DNA of 64,000 nt from Wallemia ichthyophaga EXF-994 (GCF_000400465.1 NW_008806276.1:496001-560000); one strand, 5' to 3'. Counted from the first letter of the stretch, positions 9,120-20,023 are shown. Translations and numbers: made by a program. Notes: generated by a model from the letters alone, not told the origin.

Positions 9120-11407
9120 CTACGCCCAAACGTTACCCATCACGTCATCAAGAGAGGTAGGATTAGCCGGAGGTGGTGCAGATGATGGAGGGGTGGGTGG
9201 TTTGTTGGCGCTGACTGACCAAATGTCGTCGACTTGAGGTGCGGATGTTGGTGCTGGGGAGCTAGCAGCGGTGAGTGAGGTGTGAGCAGTGAGTGAGGTA
9301 GGATCGTGCGCTGGCGCCGGTGCACTCCATACATCACCATCCAATCCCAGACTGTCGTTTGCAGGTACTTTTGGTGAAGGTAGGGAAGACGCGCCAAACG
9401 AGTCCCAAAGATCGCCCGAATGTGATTTAGTATTAGAAGAGGACGGATGCATCGATTGTGATGGTAATGCTGATGGTGGTGGTGATGTTGCTGGGTTTGC
9501 TTCTAGTGCGCCGGCCCCGTCAAATAATGAAGGTGTGGATACGACAGGCTCAGCCTTAGTCTCTGAATCAGACATTGGTATTGGATCTGGCGTTGACCAG
9601 ACATCCTTCTCGTGGCTGTCCGTGTCGGTTTTGATGTTGATGTCAGGCTCTGCCTCGGGAGATGGTATGGGGTCAGGTGTAGACCACGCGTTGTCAGCTG
9701 CGAATAGATCTCCGCTCTATAGTATATTCGTTAGCACACCATCAATGCACAATGGAATTTGCCACACTCACAACCGCGTTACCACTCTTCTTCTTCGGAC
9801 TGCTCACATCGATACTGCCACCCGAGGTCGACTGAAATGCGCTGAAGGGATCGGATGTCAGCTTAGATGGAGCTGGTATATCATTCAGATTGGACGGTAT
9901 ATCAGCAAATGGACTACCGCTTGAAAATTTGCTGCTTGTGTCTGAATAACCAGAATCATTGAGGTTGATATTGCTTGTACGTGAAGATGAGAAAAAGTCA
10001 TTGAATGACGTGGTGTTTGAGGTATTGAAAGATAATGAAGTCGTAGGTTGAGGTGGTGGTGCAGAGAAGTTATTCGTTAGTTCTATTTTCCCAGGTCTGT
10101 TTTTAGAGTCTACAGTTTGCGCCTTGTATGATTTGGTTGGATTGGGTGGAGGAGCTGCCCAGCTACTACTGCCCCAGTCGTCAAAAGCGTCGAAAGCTTC
10201 AGCGTTGCTATCGTCAGCACTTGTGGTAGGACCCCAGTCGTCGTCATCGAGGAGGTTCTTCTGTGGTGGTATAGGGGCTGTCGAAGCGCGCGGTGGTGCA
10301 TGTGTGTTTGTGTTTGTTTGCATTTGTGCTTGTGCAACGGGTGCACCTCCAAAGCCACTACCACTGCCACCTAGTAAATCAAATGAGTTGGCTGTGTTGG
10401 TTAGAGTGCTTGCCGTGTTCGTGCCCCACAACGCACTCAGTGCGTCAGAGCTCTGGCTTTGGGTTGTGGATTGAGGTTGTGAGCGTGAACCCGCACCCAA
10501 GTTGAGGCTGGAGAATGGATCGCTCATATCATTCGTCTGTGGCTGCACAGGTTTGGAATTACTTGGAGGTTTAGCGAAGAGGGACATGATGTCCTGCTTG
10601 TTTGCCTTCTTAACGGTGTTAGTGGGAGATGTTGCTGTCATATCGAGATCAAGGAGGCCGTTGTGAGGTGCTGTATCATTAGCGGTGGTGGTAGTACTAG
10701 TAGTGGTAGTAGTATTGGTAGTAGTAGCACCGCTTTTACCGCTTTTACCAGCTGGTTTAGTAATCTGCCGCGTGTTGATCTGCACTTTGGGCAGGGATTT
10801 GGGAGCAGGTGCGATATCGATGAGGGAGGATTGAGAGTGATCTTGGGTGGGAGCTTTACGTGGTGCGCTACCCGCACTGACACCCTTCTGTATTTGAGTG
10901 ATAGGGTTATTCACGCTGGCTGAAGTGCCACCGGAGCCAGTCTCTAGCATTCTGGGATCAGAAGGGAGGGGACCATTGCGAGCCCACTTTCTACCGTCGT
11001 ATTTAGAGCGAATGAAGGACTCAATTCTGTGATCTGGAACGACGTGGCCAGGTTTAAGATGAGCCTGCCAGTACATATTCGCAAGGCGGTTGCCCCACTT
11101 GAGCATGCACTGTATTTGCTCAGGCGTCCACATATCGAGATCAACGCTCTTTACGCGGGATATGTGTGTTCCCATGGAGCGGTGTACGCCTGAGCAGCGA
11201 ATACAGACAAATACACCGAGATTCCAACTTGCCCAGCGTGGATCTTTGTTGGAGCAGTCAGCGCACTTTCTGTTGTGTGGATCTCTGAGGAGTGTGCGGA
11301 GGATGTGGACTGGGAGATGGGGATTAGATTAGATTAGATTGCTTGCGCAACTCGAACTCACGATGCTTATCTGCAGTTGCCTTATCTTGTCGCTGGCGTG
11401 TGGACAT
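9120..11407 (-). CDS. ArfGAP zinc-finger protein, SMAP/Age2-like
   Basis: GTPase-activating protein for Arf in vesicle traffic. Exons 11362-11407, 9772-11309 and 9120-9716, introns of 52 and 55 nt, give 726 aa. After splicing, residues 16-60 read LHILRTLLRDPHNRKCADC then the CX2CX16CX2C zinc finger (C31, C34, C51, C54) with the catalytic Arg at R59 in SGVHR. MGTHISRVKSVDLD follows, the classic ArfGAP core. From about residue 130 on it is low complexity and disordered, rich in Ser, Thr, Pro and Asn, with Asp-Trp-Gly and Phe-rich motifs (DDDWGP, FDDWGSSSW, DLWDSFG) that could bind coat or clathrin adaptors. The first intron contains a GATTA repeat. Start codon is 32 bp from the divergent S28 peptidase. 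Confidence 0.9.
11321..11340. repeat. Pentanucleotide repeat inside ArfGAP intron 1
   Basis: Four GATTA units in tandem on the plus strand, so CTAAT units on the coding strand of the ArfGAP gene. They fall just upstream of the acceptor at 11310 and provide several candidate branch sites. Confidence 0.8.
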
Positions 11408-11439
11408 AAGCAGATGGTGGTTCAAGAACAACAACCAAG

Positions 11440-13005
11440 ATGAGAATCACGGTCGTTGGATTTATTTGTTTCCTGGGATTTTCATTGGCTATTCAATACA
11501 CTCCACGCACTCTGCGTAGCCATCTTAACCTGGATATCGATATTACCACTTTCCCCGCATACACCGCCAACCACTTCCACAACCGCGTAGACCACTACAA
11601 CGAATCCGACACGCGTGATTTTCCTCAGCGCTACTGGGTTAACAGCCGCCACTACGACGGTGCCCCCAATCCTCCTATTTTCCTCCTCGAGGCAGGTGAG
11701 ACAGACGGGGTAGCCCGACTCGACGCTCTCGACCGCGGGATTGTCAATCATCTTGCACAAGCCACCAATGGTATTGCAATTGTCCTCGAGCACCGCTACT
11801 ATGGTGATTCTCTCCCCTTCAAAATTTTCACCCAAGACACTCTGCGCTACCTAACCTACAACCAGTCATTAGAGGATAGTGTGAAATTTGCGCGTGATTT
11901 TCATACTCTGTACCACCCTCACAGTGCCAGCTTGAACACCGCACAATTGAACCACTCGCGCTGGATCGTCTATGGGGGCAGCTACGCGGGAGCACGAGCC
12001 GCACACCTACGCACGCTTCACCCTGACGTATTTTTTGGTGGGATAGGCAGCAGTGCTGTTGTGCACGCAGAGGATGATTACTGGCGGTATTTCGACATGA
12101 TACGGCTGCATCAGGATGGTGGCTGCGTTAATGCACTCAGTCAGGCCGTACAACTCATCGACGCTGTCCTCGATCTTCCCTTGGCTCTCCCCAAACACGC
12201 ACTCAAACGTCTCTTCGGTCTAAGCGGGCTGTCCGACGAGGACTTTGTCGATACCATCACATATCCCCTCGCTTTCGTGCAGGGTGAGAACTGGGATGAG
12301 GAGGTGTCTGCACATGAGTTCCAGTCGTTCTGCAACGCTACTGCGGGTGATGGACTGGTGAAACGACTGCTTACTTTCACTCCCAATTTCACTCTCATTC
12401 CTACTTGCCCACCCTCAGCCTCACTCCCACTTGGCCACGCGGCTTACGCTCTCGTACAGTATGCGTGCTGGATAGACAAGCACGTGGCAACGCAGCTGCG
12501 AGCGGCCCAAGTGAGAGACAGGGATGCAACCAACGCCGACGCCAGTGCACCATCGAGCATGCGCGCATGGGGGTATCAAGTATGTACGCAATGGGGGTAT
12601 TTCCAAGGAGCGCCTCCTGTGACAGCGCGTGAGGCCTATGCACACAGACTAGTATCGAAGCGGCTCACCCTAGAGCAGACGTCGAGCTACTGCCTGCGCG
12701 ACTACAATATTACCCACCGGCCGCATATAGAGGAAGTGAACTCGTTGGGTGATTTTCAAACACACGCCCATCGCCTCGCATTTATCGACGGTAGTGCAGA
12801 TCCATGGAGAGAGGCGACGGCGCATTCATCTCGAGCTGCTGATCGCCTCGATAGCATCGGTGAGCCTTCCATTGTGATTCCTAAAGGCACACACCACTGG
12901 GATGAGAATGGCTGGTTGGATCGCACGCAGGAGCCACCGCTTATTAGAAATGTGCATGACTACGCTGTTTCTTTCGTGTCGAGTTGGTTGGAGGAGCGTG
13001 TATAA
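11440..13005 (+). CDS. Secreted serine carboxypeptidase, family S28
   Basis: Single-exon gene for a 521-aa extracellular or vacuolar prolyl-type peptidase of the S28 family (human PRCP/DPP7/TSSP type). The N-terminus is a clear signal peptide (MRITVVGFICFLGFSLAIQ). Family landmarks: HFHNRVDHYN, FPQRYWVN, LEHRYYGDS, catalytic Ser181 in GGSYAGA, Asp454 in DGSADPW and the His at 485/486 in GTHHWDENGW. Several N-glycosylation sequons are present. Cysteines around residues 230-430 probably form disulfides. It starts 32 bp from the ArfGAP gene on the other strand, so regulation is probably tied to that pair. A closer assignment to one S28 subfamily is not possible from sequence reading. Confidence 0.92.
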   Translation: MRITVVGFICFLGFSLAIQYTPRTLRSHLNLDIDITTFPAYTANHFHNRVDHYNESDTRDFPQRYWVNSRHYDGAPNPPIFLLEAGETDGVARLDALDRGIVNHLAQATNGIAIVLEHRYYGDSLPFKIFTQDTLRYLTYNQSLEDSVKFARDFHTLYHPHSASLNTAQLNHSRWIVYGGSYAGARAAHLRTLHPDVFFGGIGSSAVVHAEDDYWRYFDMIRLHQDGGCVNALSQAVQLIDAVLDLPLALPKHALKRLFGLSGLSDEDFVDTITYPLAFVQGENWDEEVSAHEFQSFCNATAGDGLVKRLLTFTPNFTLIPTCPPSASLPLGHAAYALVQYACWIDKHVATQLRAAQVRDRDATNADASAPSSMRAWGYQVCTQWGYFQGAPPVTAREAYAHRLVSKRLTLEQTSSYCLRDYNITHRPHIEEVNSLGDFQTHAHRLAFIDGSADPWREATAHSSRAADRLDSIGEPSIVIPKGTHHWDENGWLDRTQEPPLIRNVHDYAVSFVSSWLEERV

Positions 13006-13187
13006 CATGATAATAATATAATATAGCCACACTAGCAACACTAGTAGACATGATGCATGATATAGTATAGCACTAATGGGGTATATACACAGAATCGCAT
13101 ATTATGTTGCGTGTTTTCAAGCACGCGTAATTGACACGCTCTTAACCGCCATAACCGCCATTAAAATGACCCATTTACCACATTCAC

Positions 13188-14396
13188 TTAATCCATTTTC
13201 CAGCTTTTCACAATCACATCGTCATCTGCATACGCAGAGCTAAGGATGATTTCGACTACCCAGAGTGTGAGTGTCCACGCGACGTTGGCCCATCTCCACC
13301 ACAGCTGGGCGCCCTGATCGAGGACTGTGAAAAAGTTAGAGTGCGTCGGGCAAAGCAAAACACCCAACTCACGTAGGAGATGCGTATATACGAGTATCAG
13401 GATAGGTCTCGAGAAGGACACCAAGATGGTCATGATGAAGGTCGACGGCTCGTCGTCCTGTAGCCGTTTCTCGGCGTCGGGGTCAGCGGCATTCTCGAAC
13501 GAGTCAGTGAGGGAAGAGGAGGAGGAGCGGATGAGGGGAATGATTTTTGTGGCAAGATAGAGAACACTAGTGCGGAAGATGAGCGATACGAGGAGCGTTG
13601 GGGGGAGAGTAGCGAAAGCGAAACCAACGAATTCTATTGTGTCACCCAGGGCATTCTTGAGGAATACAAGGGCGTTGGAGAGAGACTGGATAACCCAGCG
13701 CTGGTTGTCGAATGACCACTGGAAACCAATCCACCCGGAAGCACCTTGGATGGCGTCGGCGCATAGCCAGATGGAGTAGGCAATGTAGGCGAACATTAGA
13801 CTGGTCTCGATGACGGTCGCGCGTCTGGCGGTGAGAGCCAATGCGGAGAGAGCGAGTGTTGCGACGAGAGCAGCGCCGATAAGAGAGGCGGAGAATGGAG
13901 TGGAGGCCGCAGCGGGGTAGGAGTGTATAAGCCATATGCCAGAGGTGACGTAGATTATGGAAGACAGGATTAAGAAGAAGACAGCGCCGGTTTCGCCTTT
14001 TCTGCGAACGAGGAGGCGAGAGAATTGGCCAGCAGCTTGTATGCAGAGGAGAGAGGAGGCGCCTTCGAGGAGAGAGAAGGTGGGTGAGGAGGCGTGTAGA
14101 ATCGATTCAAACGAGTCGGTGATGATGGAGAGTGCGGTGCACGGCGGGGACTGGAGGTGGAACGAGGTGAGGAGGAGCAAGGGGATTACGAGTGGCTGTA
14201 TGGCGCTGATTAGGGCAGTGAGCACACCGATCCACCTGCTGTTAAACAGCCTGAGTGTGCACACCAGAGTGTAATAGCAAGTCAGAAATAGCGAGAGCGT
14301 CAAGAAGGTCTGCTTGTTTGAAATATTCAAGGTCAGCGGTAGAAACAATAGAACCTCTATAAAAGAAAGGAAACGCTTGAAATTATTAAGTATCAT
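13188..14396 (-). CDS. ICE2: Ice2-like ER membrane protein
   Basis: Polytopic ER protein. In yeast Ice2 supports cortical ER structure and the mobilisation of neutral lipid for membrane growth. The sequence has about nine hydrophobic segments and shares Ice2 landmarks: the segment SPTFSLLEGASSLLCIQAAG, ATVIETSLMFAYIAYSIW, FRTSVLYLATKIIPLIR and the C-terminal WWRWANVAWTLTLWVVEI. The frame is open throughout, but strong splice signals (GTGAGT, CTAAC, CACAG) mark a 48-nt intron at 13325-13372. Removing it gives THLLLLDQGAQLWWRW and 386 aa. Retention would stay in frame. Its ATG shares the CATG palindrome at 14394-14397 with a plus-strand ATG. Assignment rests on remembered family pattern. Confidence 0.8.
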   Translation of the reverse strand: MILNNFKRFLSFIEVLLFLPLTLNISNKQTFLTLSLFLTCYYTLVCTLRLFNSRWIGVLTALISAIQPLVIPLLLLTSFHLQSPPCTALSIITDSFESILHASSPTFSLLEGASSLLCIQAAGQFSRLLVRRKGETGAVFFLILSSIIYVTSGIWLIHSYPAAASTPFSASLIGAALVATLALSALALTARRATVIETSLMFAYIAYSIWLCADAIQGASGWIGFQWSFDNQRWVIQSLSNALVFLKNALGDTIEFVGFAFATLPPTLLVSLIFRTSVLYLATKIIPLIRSSSSSLTDSFENAADPDAEKRLQDDEPSTFIMTILVSFSRPILILVYTHLLRELGVLLCPTHSNFFTVLDQGAQLWWRWANVAWTLTLWVVEIILSSAYADDDVIVKSWKMD

Positions 14397-14498
14397 GGTG
14401 GTTTGTAGGATAGCTGAGGTAGCTGTGCTACCTTCTCTACGGCCAACGTCGAATACTTCAAAATTAATAGGCTAAATTCATTATTCAATAAACTCAGC

Positions 14499-15668
14499 TC
14501 AAAGGATTCTGGGGGGAGCAATACACCTGACAAGAGACCGCCTTCTCCACCGCCGCCGCCGTTGCATCACGTGGATGGACCGAGTACTTCGTTGCAGGAA
14601 ATGCAGCAGTCGCAGCAAATACAGCAGTCACAGCAGTCACAACAATCGCACAACTCCCACCAATCGCACCATCCTCCAGACGACCCCACCGCGGGATCCA
14701 TCGACATCGACGACATGATCCAGAGACTTCTTAACATTGGCTACAGCGCAAAGTACTCCAAATCACTCCCCATAAAGCCTGAAGAGCTCACGCAGCTCCT
14801 CCAACTCAGCCGAAACCTCCTCCTCAACCAGCCAACACTCATCGAACTAAACCCTCCCGTAAAAATCGTTGGCGACGTACACGGCCAGTACTCTGATCTC
14901 ATTCGCCTATTCGATATGTCTGGTTTTCCCCCTCAATCCAATTACCTCTTCCTCGGCGACTACGTTGACAGAGGTAAGCAATCTCTCGAAACTATCCTCC
15001 TTCTTCTCTGCTACAAGCTAAAATACCCTGAAAACTTTTTCCTTCTCCGTGGTAACCATGAGTGCGCCAATGTTACTAGAGTCTATGGCTTTTACGATGA
15101 GTGCAAGAGACGCTCCAATGTTAAAATCTGGAAACAGTTTGTTGATGTCTTCAACAGCTTTCCAATAGCTGCAGTGGTAGCCTCCAAGATATTCTGCGTC
15201 CATGGTGGTTTATCGCCCAACCTCACAACCATGGATGACATTAGAAGGATACAGCGACCTTTAGATGTACCCGATTATGGTCTGCTTAATGATCTTCTCT
15301 GGTCTGATCCATCCGATACTGCTTTCGATTGGGAGGAGAATGAACGAGGTGTGAGCTACTGCTTTGGGAAGAGCGTCATCAATGATTTTCTAAGTCGATA
15401 CGAGTTTGATCTCATTTGCAGAGCTCACATGGTCGTTGAGGATGGTTATGAATTCTGGAATGACAGAACTCTCGTTACCATCTTCAGCGCACCAAACTAT
15501 TGCGGAGAGTTTGATAACTTTGGTGCTATCATGTCCGTCTCTCAGGATTTGCTCTGCGCATTCGAGCTGTTGAAACCACTAGACAGCCAAGCACTCAAGA
15601 AGGAGATGCACAAATCACGCAAAAGGAGAAACCAGCAACTGGCCCACACTAATGATTCCAATCAATGA
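14499..15668 (+). CDS. PPZ1: PPZ-type serine/threonine protein phosphatase
   Basis: Metallophosphatase of the PP1/PPZ group, in yeast a regulator of K+ transport, salt tolerance and cell-cycle entry. The catalytic domain shows [63 protein letters not shown] and [12 protein letters not shown]. The C-terminus [17 protein letters not shown] is closer to PPZ than to PP1. The start is unsettled. The frame is open from an acceptor-like CTCAG at 14498, with an upstream stop at 14490, and its first ATG is 14601. Sequence between them ([12 protein letters not shown], Gln/Ser-rich) looks coding. A first exon starting at the ATG at 14395 and ending GAG at 14418 would be in phase. The N-terminal extension is much shorter than in ascomycete Ppz1. 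Confidence 0.88.
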   Translation, partial: SKDSGGSNTPDKRPPSPPPPPLHHVDGPSTSLQEMQQSQQIQQSQQSQQSHNSHQSHHPPDDPTAGSIDIDDMIQRLLNIGYSAKYSKSLPIKPEELTQLLQLSRNLLLNQPTLIELNPPVKIVGDVHGQYSDLIRLFDMSGFPPQSNYLFLGDYVDRGKQSLETILLLLCYKLKYPENFFLLRGNHECANVTRVYGFYDECKRRSNVKIWKQFVDVFNSFPIAAVVASKIFCVHGGLSPNLTTMDDIRRIQRPLDVPDYGLLNDLLWSDPSDTAFDWEENERGVSYCFGKSVINDFLSRYEFDLICRAHMVVEDGYEFWNDRTLVTIFSAPNYCGEFDNFGAIMSVSQDLLCAFELLKPLDSQALKKEMHKSRKRRNQQLAHTNDSNQ

Positions 15669-15744
15669 GCTATATCAGAACATATTTTTAATCACCCTAT
15701 TTGTAAATTGATTTCCAAATTACATGAATCTATGTCAAATTACT

Positions 15745-16920
15745 TTACAGGTTGTCAGCGGGAGCCAAAAAACCAAATGGAGTGACTATTCTCTTGAGTG
15801 ACCAGAGTTGAGGAGGAACGACGTATCCCAGTGTACCACCGTGCAGCCAATGTCTCATCATGGGTATGCCAGTGAGGAGGAGAAAGGACCAAGCCCAGAG
15901 TGCACCGAGTGCGCCACCAACTCTACGTCCGCTGAGGTGTTGAATTGTGGTTTCCAATGCAACAGCCGCAGCTGAAGCCTGGAAGAAGGCGATGGAGGGG
16001 AGGGTTGCAGGGTGTATAGAGTGATTGAGTGCATTACGTATGCTCCACTCATGCATAAGTGCACTAACGAGAAACGCGCCTTGCACACCGAGTAGACGAG
16101 CCATGTCATCGCGTATACCCACCCACCTACACACCTTTACAACAGGGGTATATCCGCACAGTAGAAACTGTCGCTTGAAAAGTGAGTGCCATCTGTTTGA
16201 CCAGAAGTCGCGCACACTGTGCATCTTGAGCGGGTCATTCAGAAGCGGTGGCCAGCGGAGTGGGTCAAAATGGGAGTGTGTTATGCGGGAGTAGGTGTAC
16301 ACTAGTAGAGATACTAGGGAATAGCCAAGTGAGAGACCAGACCAGGCAGCTGCGCCAAGAAGGAGCGTCTGCGCTACGTCGCTGAGGAATATGCTCTGGG
16401 TAAAGAGAATGTCATTGTTGTCCATCGCATGTGCGAGCAGAGCGACGGAGAAAGTGGAAAGGAAGTGGTGTTTTACTATGTCAGTTAGGGTGTGCCTGAG
16501 GAAGTGTGCTTGAGAAATGCCTCGGATGTCTCGGATATCCCATGTGTATCCCCAAGCCCAGCCAACGCCGCGAAGATTAGTGAGGAGGTCAAAGAAAGCG
16601 GACCAGCCAAGGTCTGTAGAGGTGTCTAGCTTACTCTCCTCTGATCTCTGCCCGTGTGTGCCAATATAACGGATAGAATGACGGTGTGTAAAACCCAAAT
16701 CAACAGACTTTAAACATCCAACAAACAGAGTAACAGCCCAAACAAATCCAATTGGGCCAATGCCGTCAAAGTTACCGCGGTGGGTGTTGGATAGTGCTAA
16801 CCATATAGTGGGGAGGATGAGTAGCTTACGTACGAGCGAAATGAGCCTAGAATCACGAAAACAAATCAATCGCAGTTGAATTAAAATTGGAACTATAAAT
16901 TTAATATCTGGGATGGTCAT
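15745..16920 (-). CDS. Wax-synthase-like membrane-bound O-acyltransferase
   Basis: Multi-pass membrane acyltransferase with the MBOAT/wax-synthase domain. The family block SVRDFWSNRWHSLFKR appears near residue 245, followed by LLGVQGAFLVSALMHEW with the catalytic-type His about 55 residues later. Around eight hydrophobic segments are visible. The frame remains open to 16983, but I start at the ATG at 16918-16920. The upstream ATG would overlap the first exon of RPE1 on the other strand, and the extra residues look non-conserved. The product is 391 aa. In basidiomycetes such proteins often sit in glycolipid or terpenoid clusters. Here the neighbours (PPZ, RPE1) give no such context, so the acyl acceptor is unknown. 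Confidence 0.78.
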   Translation of the reverse strand: MTIPDIKFIVPILIQLRLICFRDSRLISLVRKLLILPTIWLALSNTHRGNFDGIGPIGFVWAVTLFVGCLKSVDLGFTHRHSIRYIGTHGQRSEESKLDTSTDLGWSAFFDLLTNLRGVGWAWGYTWDIRDIRGISQAHFLRHTLTDIVKHHFLSTFSVALLAHAMDNNDILFTQSIFLSDVAQTLLLGAAAWSGLSLGYSLVSLLVYTYSRITHSHFDPLRWPPLLNDPLKMHSVRDFWSNRWHSLFKRQFLLCGYTPVVKVCRWVGIRDDMARLLGVQGAFLVSALMHEWSIRNALNHSIHPATLPSIAFFQASAAAVALETTIQHLSGRRVGGALGALWAWSFLLLTGIPMMRHWLHGGTLGYVVPPQLWSLKRIVTPFGFLAPADNL

Positions 16921-16943
16921 GAGTGTTATAGATATCAACCACC

Positions 16944-17729
16944 ATGTGCAATTGCAATCACTTGTCTTCGATTGTGGCCCCATCAGCGTTGGCTGTGAGT
17001 TGTTCTAGTCTATCTACTCGTATTCCCCGCCTAAACTTGTCTGTCTAGTCAGATTTCAGTCAATTAGCCAGCGAATGTCAGCGTGTACTCGATGACGGCG
17101 CTGATTGGCTGCATATGGATGTAATGGATGGCCATTTCGTGCCTAATATTACAATGGGTGGGTTATCCTCGTTAAAGCCGTCAAATTCTTCTAATGACGT
17201 CACAGGTCCACCGATCCTGGCTTCAGTTAAGAAGGCACTCCCACATATTAAAATGGATTGCCATATGATGGTAGCTAATCCAATCCAGTGGGTCGAGCCT
17301 GTAGCTCAAGCTGGTGGTTATCAATACACGTTCCACTACGAGGCTACTGATGACCACATGGGCGTTGTGCGTGAAATTAAAAAGCACGGAATGCGCGCTG
17401 CTATAGCCCTCAACCCATCTACTCCAGCCAACTCCCTCTCAGATGATCTCATCAAACAACTCGATATGGTTCTTGTTATGACCGTGTGGCCAGGAAAAGG
17501 CGGTCAGAAGTTCATGCAGGATCAAATGCCAAAGCTAAACGAGTTGCGTCATAAGTATACTCACCTCGATTTACAAGTCGATGGCGGCGTTGGTCCCGCT
17601 ACTATCGATGAGTGCACTAGAAATGGAGCTAATGTCGCTGTGGCGGGTACTGCTGTCTTTGGTGCTCAGAATGTGAAACAGGCTATTGATGCTATTAGAA
17701 TGAGTATCAATGCTCAGATAAATAAATAA
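16944..17729 (+). CDS. RPE1: Ribulose-phosphate 3-epimerase
   Basis: Interconverts ribulose-5-phosphate and xylulose-5-phosphate in the non-oxidative pentose phosphate pathway, cytosol. Exons 16944-16994 and 17049-17729 are joined over a 54-nt intron (GTGAGT, GTCTAG), giving 243 aa. The join reads IVAPSALASDFSQLASECQRV, the normal RPE N-terminus. Catalytic and metal-binding landmarks follow: WLHMDVMDGHFVPN, MDCHMMV, MTVWPGKGGQKF, and VDGGVGPATI. The start at 16944 puts its ATG only 23 bp from the divergent acyltransferase ATG. It converges with MRE11, with about 60 bp between stop codons. Identification is secure. Confidence 0.96.
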
Positions 17730-17789
17730 TGCATTTCTTCTTTTATGCTTGTGTGGCTGTCATGGTATCTTTTTGTGTGCTTGTGTATC

Positions 17790-20010
17790 CTAATATCTGC
17801 GTCTATTTGTCGACCTATCTTCCTCCTCAGAAGATACATCGTAAAACTACGACACGCAAGTTAGAAAATAAAAAGTCAACACCAACTGCACTCACCTCCT
17901 GCGTACGTCTTCTGCGCTGGGGGACGTGCGAGGTAGATTGACCCGTGGCCGTGGAGTTGCTCGTGCCTCTGCTCAACACCTCAGCACGTGCCGAGGATTT
18001 TTTAGATCTCGATGGCTGCGTCAGCTGTACTGAATCATCACTTGAATGAAAGAGAGCTTCATCATGTTCATCGTGTTCATCCTCTTCTTCCACTTCCTCG
18101 CCGCGTTTCTTCCTCATGTGCGTGTCTTTACTTGTAACATTGCTTCTGCCTCTGCCTCTACCAGTGCTAGTGGCAGTGCTTTTCCCTCTTGCTGCTCCCC
18201 TACTCCTCCCTCTGCCTCTGCCTCTTGTTGGCGCAGGCGCAGGCGCGACGTCTACCTCGCTATCCCCGCCATCCTCATGCATGCTATCAGCCGTTGCATG
18301 CGTTAAGCCCCTTTCACCCGCCTCATCCGTCTCATCACGCGTATGTGCTCCTCTATACTTATCTCTCGTATACGCCTTTGCCTTCTCGATATCATCGTCA
18401 TCTTCCACATCAGCGATGGACTGTCTGCTCAAGAACTCGACAGCATGTTCGACCATCCTCTCCACGCTATCAGCAATAGCGTGGTTATCGCCCTTCTCCA
18501 CAAACGCCTCGACAGATCTCTGCAGACCGTCCTCATGGAGCAGCTGGAGGTGCTGGGCTGCAAGGAAGGAGTTGACGAGTGACTCTACACGCAGTTTAAG
18601 TTTGCCGGAGCGTGAGCCGTCGTCTTCATCATCTTCATTCTCATTTTCACCTCCATGTACATCCAGATCCAGTTGGCCTGGCTCATCGGCTACCACTGCC
18701 GCCTTGCGCTGCTGTCTCTTGCGTGTAAAATGCACAATGTCCTTCGGATTAGCTACGCGTTCACCGAACTCCATACCCAGGCGCTGCGGATTCCCTATTT
18801 CGAAACCCGTGTAGTCTACGCGCAAGCGAATGAGGGGGAGTGGAAGGGAGTCTCTGTCAAGGTTATGCAGCGATATGGACATTTTCTCCGCATGTTCCTC
18901 ATAAGCGCGTTCAATCAACTCGGTTATAGTGTGACGTAGATACTTGTTCACCTCCAACTTCCCCGCCAGCTGCACACCACGCTCTTCTTGCACCTCGCGC
19001 AAACAAACATCTTGCATCACGAACGGTCGCACGGTTTTAAGAGGCAGCGGAGTGAGGTTGTATTCTTTGCCGTGTATTTCGAGCAGACCAACGTGCTTAG
19101 GTACAGCTTCACCTTCACTCAAACTCGTCGCGACAGATGAACCAGGTTGGGTTATGCGGTAGGGTTTCTCGGAGACTGTTTCAGGCACTATCCGACAGTC
19201 ATGCTCGTGTCCCCATACTACCAAACTGATCGAGTCATCGAAGAGATGCTCGGGTACTGCTTGCATCGCTCCCCTGTTGATGCGGTTTTGGTGTATGAGA
19301 AGTATGTTGAAGTAGTCGTCCGCATCTTCCAGTGGCGCGTACATGTTCACCCTGCCATTCTTGAGCTCCTGATTGAATCGCTGGTCGCGGATGTTGCCGA
19401 TGCCGAAAAGGGCCGTCTTGGTCGTGCCTTTTTGGAGGAGGATAGGTTTTACGTTGATGGCTCGCTCATCATCTAAGCCATCGTCAGGAGCTTCGTCTGT
19501 GGCTGGAACATCGACTTTGCCAAAGTAGTTGACTAAACCAGCAGTGCTGAGGTGGTCAACAGCACTCAAGCTGGGAGCACCACTGGGCCAGTTAGGGACA
19601 GTCTGCGGGTCGTCGTGGTTGCCGTGGATGAGAAAGAAGGGGAGACCAACGTTCAAGTTTGAGTCTTCGTAGTTGATGGATGGGTACGTGATGTCAGGTC
19701 GGCGCTGGTCGTATGGATCGCTGAGGAGCTGAATGGACACAGGGCGATCGTTGAGGCAGTATTCCCTCAGCAGGGACATTACAGATATCACAGACTGAGT
19801 CGATGGCTTATGCTCGTGGAATAGATCTCCAGCGCAGAGGATAAAGTCTACGTCATTCTGAACACTAAGATCGAGTATTTCTCTGAGCGTGTTGATCGAA
19901 TCAGCGCCTCTAACGGGATCACGCTCGTGTACGCCGATGTGGAGATCGGTGCATAATAAAATTTTGAAGGTATCTTGGGTGTTTGGCGGGTGTTGATCAT
20001 GGTGGTCCAT
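17790..20010 (-). CDS. MRE11: Double-strand break repair nuclease Mre11
   Basis: Nuclease of the Mre11-Rad50-Nbs1 complex for DNA end processing, telomere maintenance and meiosis. The phosphoesterase motifs are in order: LLCTDLHIGVHERD, LCAGDLFHEHKPS, LIHGNHDDP, and VVWGHEHDCRI, followed by the capping domain. The C-terminal half has acidic runs, an RGRGRSRG-type Gly-Arg-rich region near 18120-18240 and basic segments for DNA contact. Two exons: 17896-20010 and 17790-17846. The intron (GTGAGT, CTAAC, GTCGTAG, 49 nt) replaces a spurious hydrophobic tail with FYDVSSEEEDRSTNRRRY. Start is taken at the second Met (MDHHDQHPPN), because the upstream Met at 20031 would overlap the next gene's start. 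Product 723 aa. Confidence 0.95.
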
Positions 20011-20023
20011 AACTAAGAGGAGA

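Noticed and set aside
11321-11340. GATTA repeats as interstitial telomere
   Set aside because: Only four units, inside a spliceable intron of the ArfGAP gene with good donor and acceptor. The unit is not the usual fungal TTAGGG, and the CTAAT strand fits branch-site use.
17827-17895. Hydrophobic C-terminal tail of MRE11 (VDFLFSNLRVVVLRCIF)
   Set aside because: This is intron sequence: GTGAGT at 17895, CTAAC and CGTAG at 17847 define a 49-nt intron, and the spliced tail is acidic as expected for Mre11.
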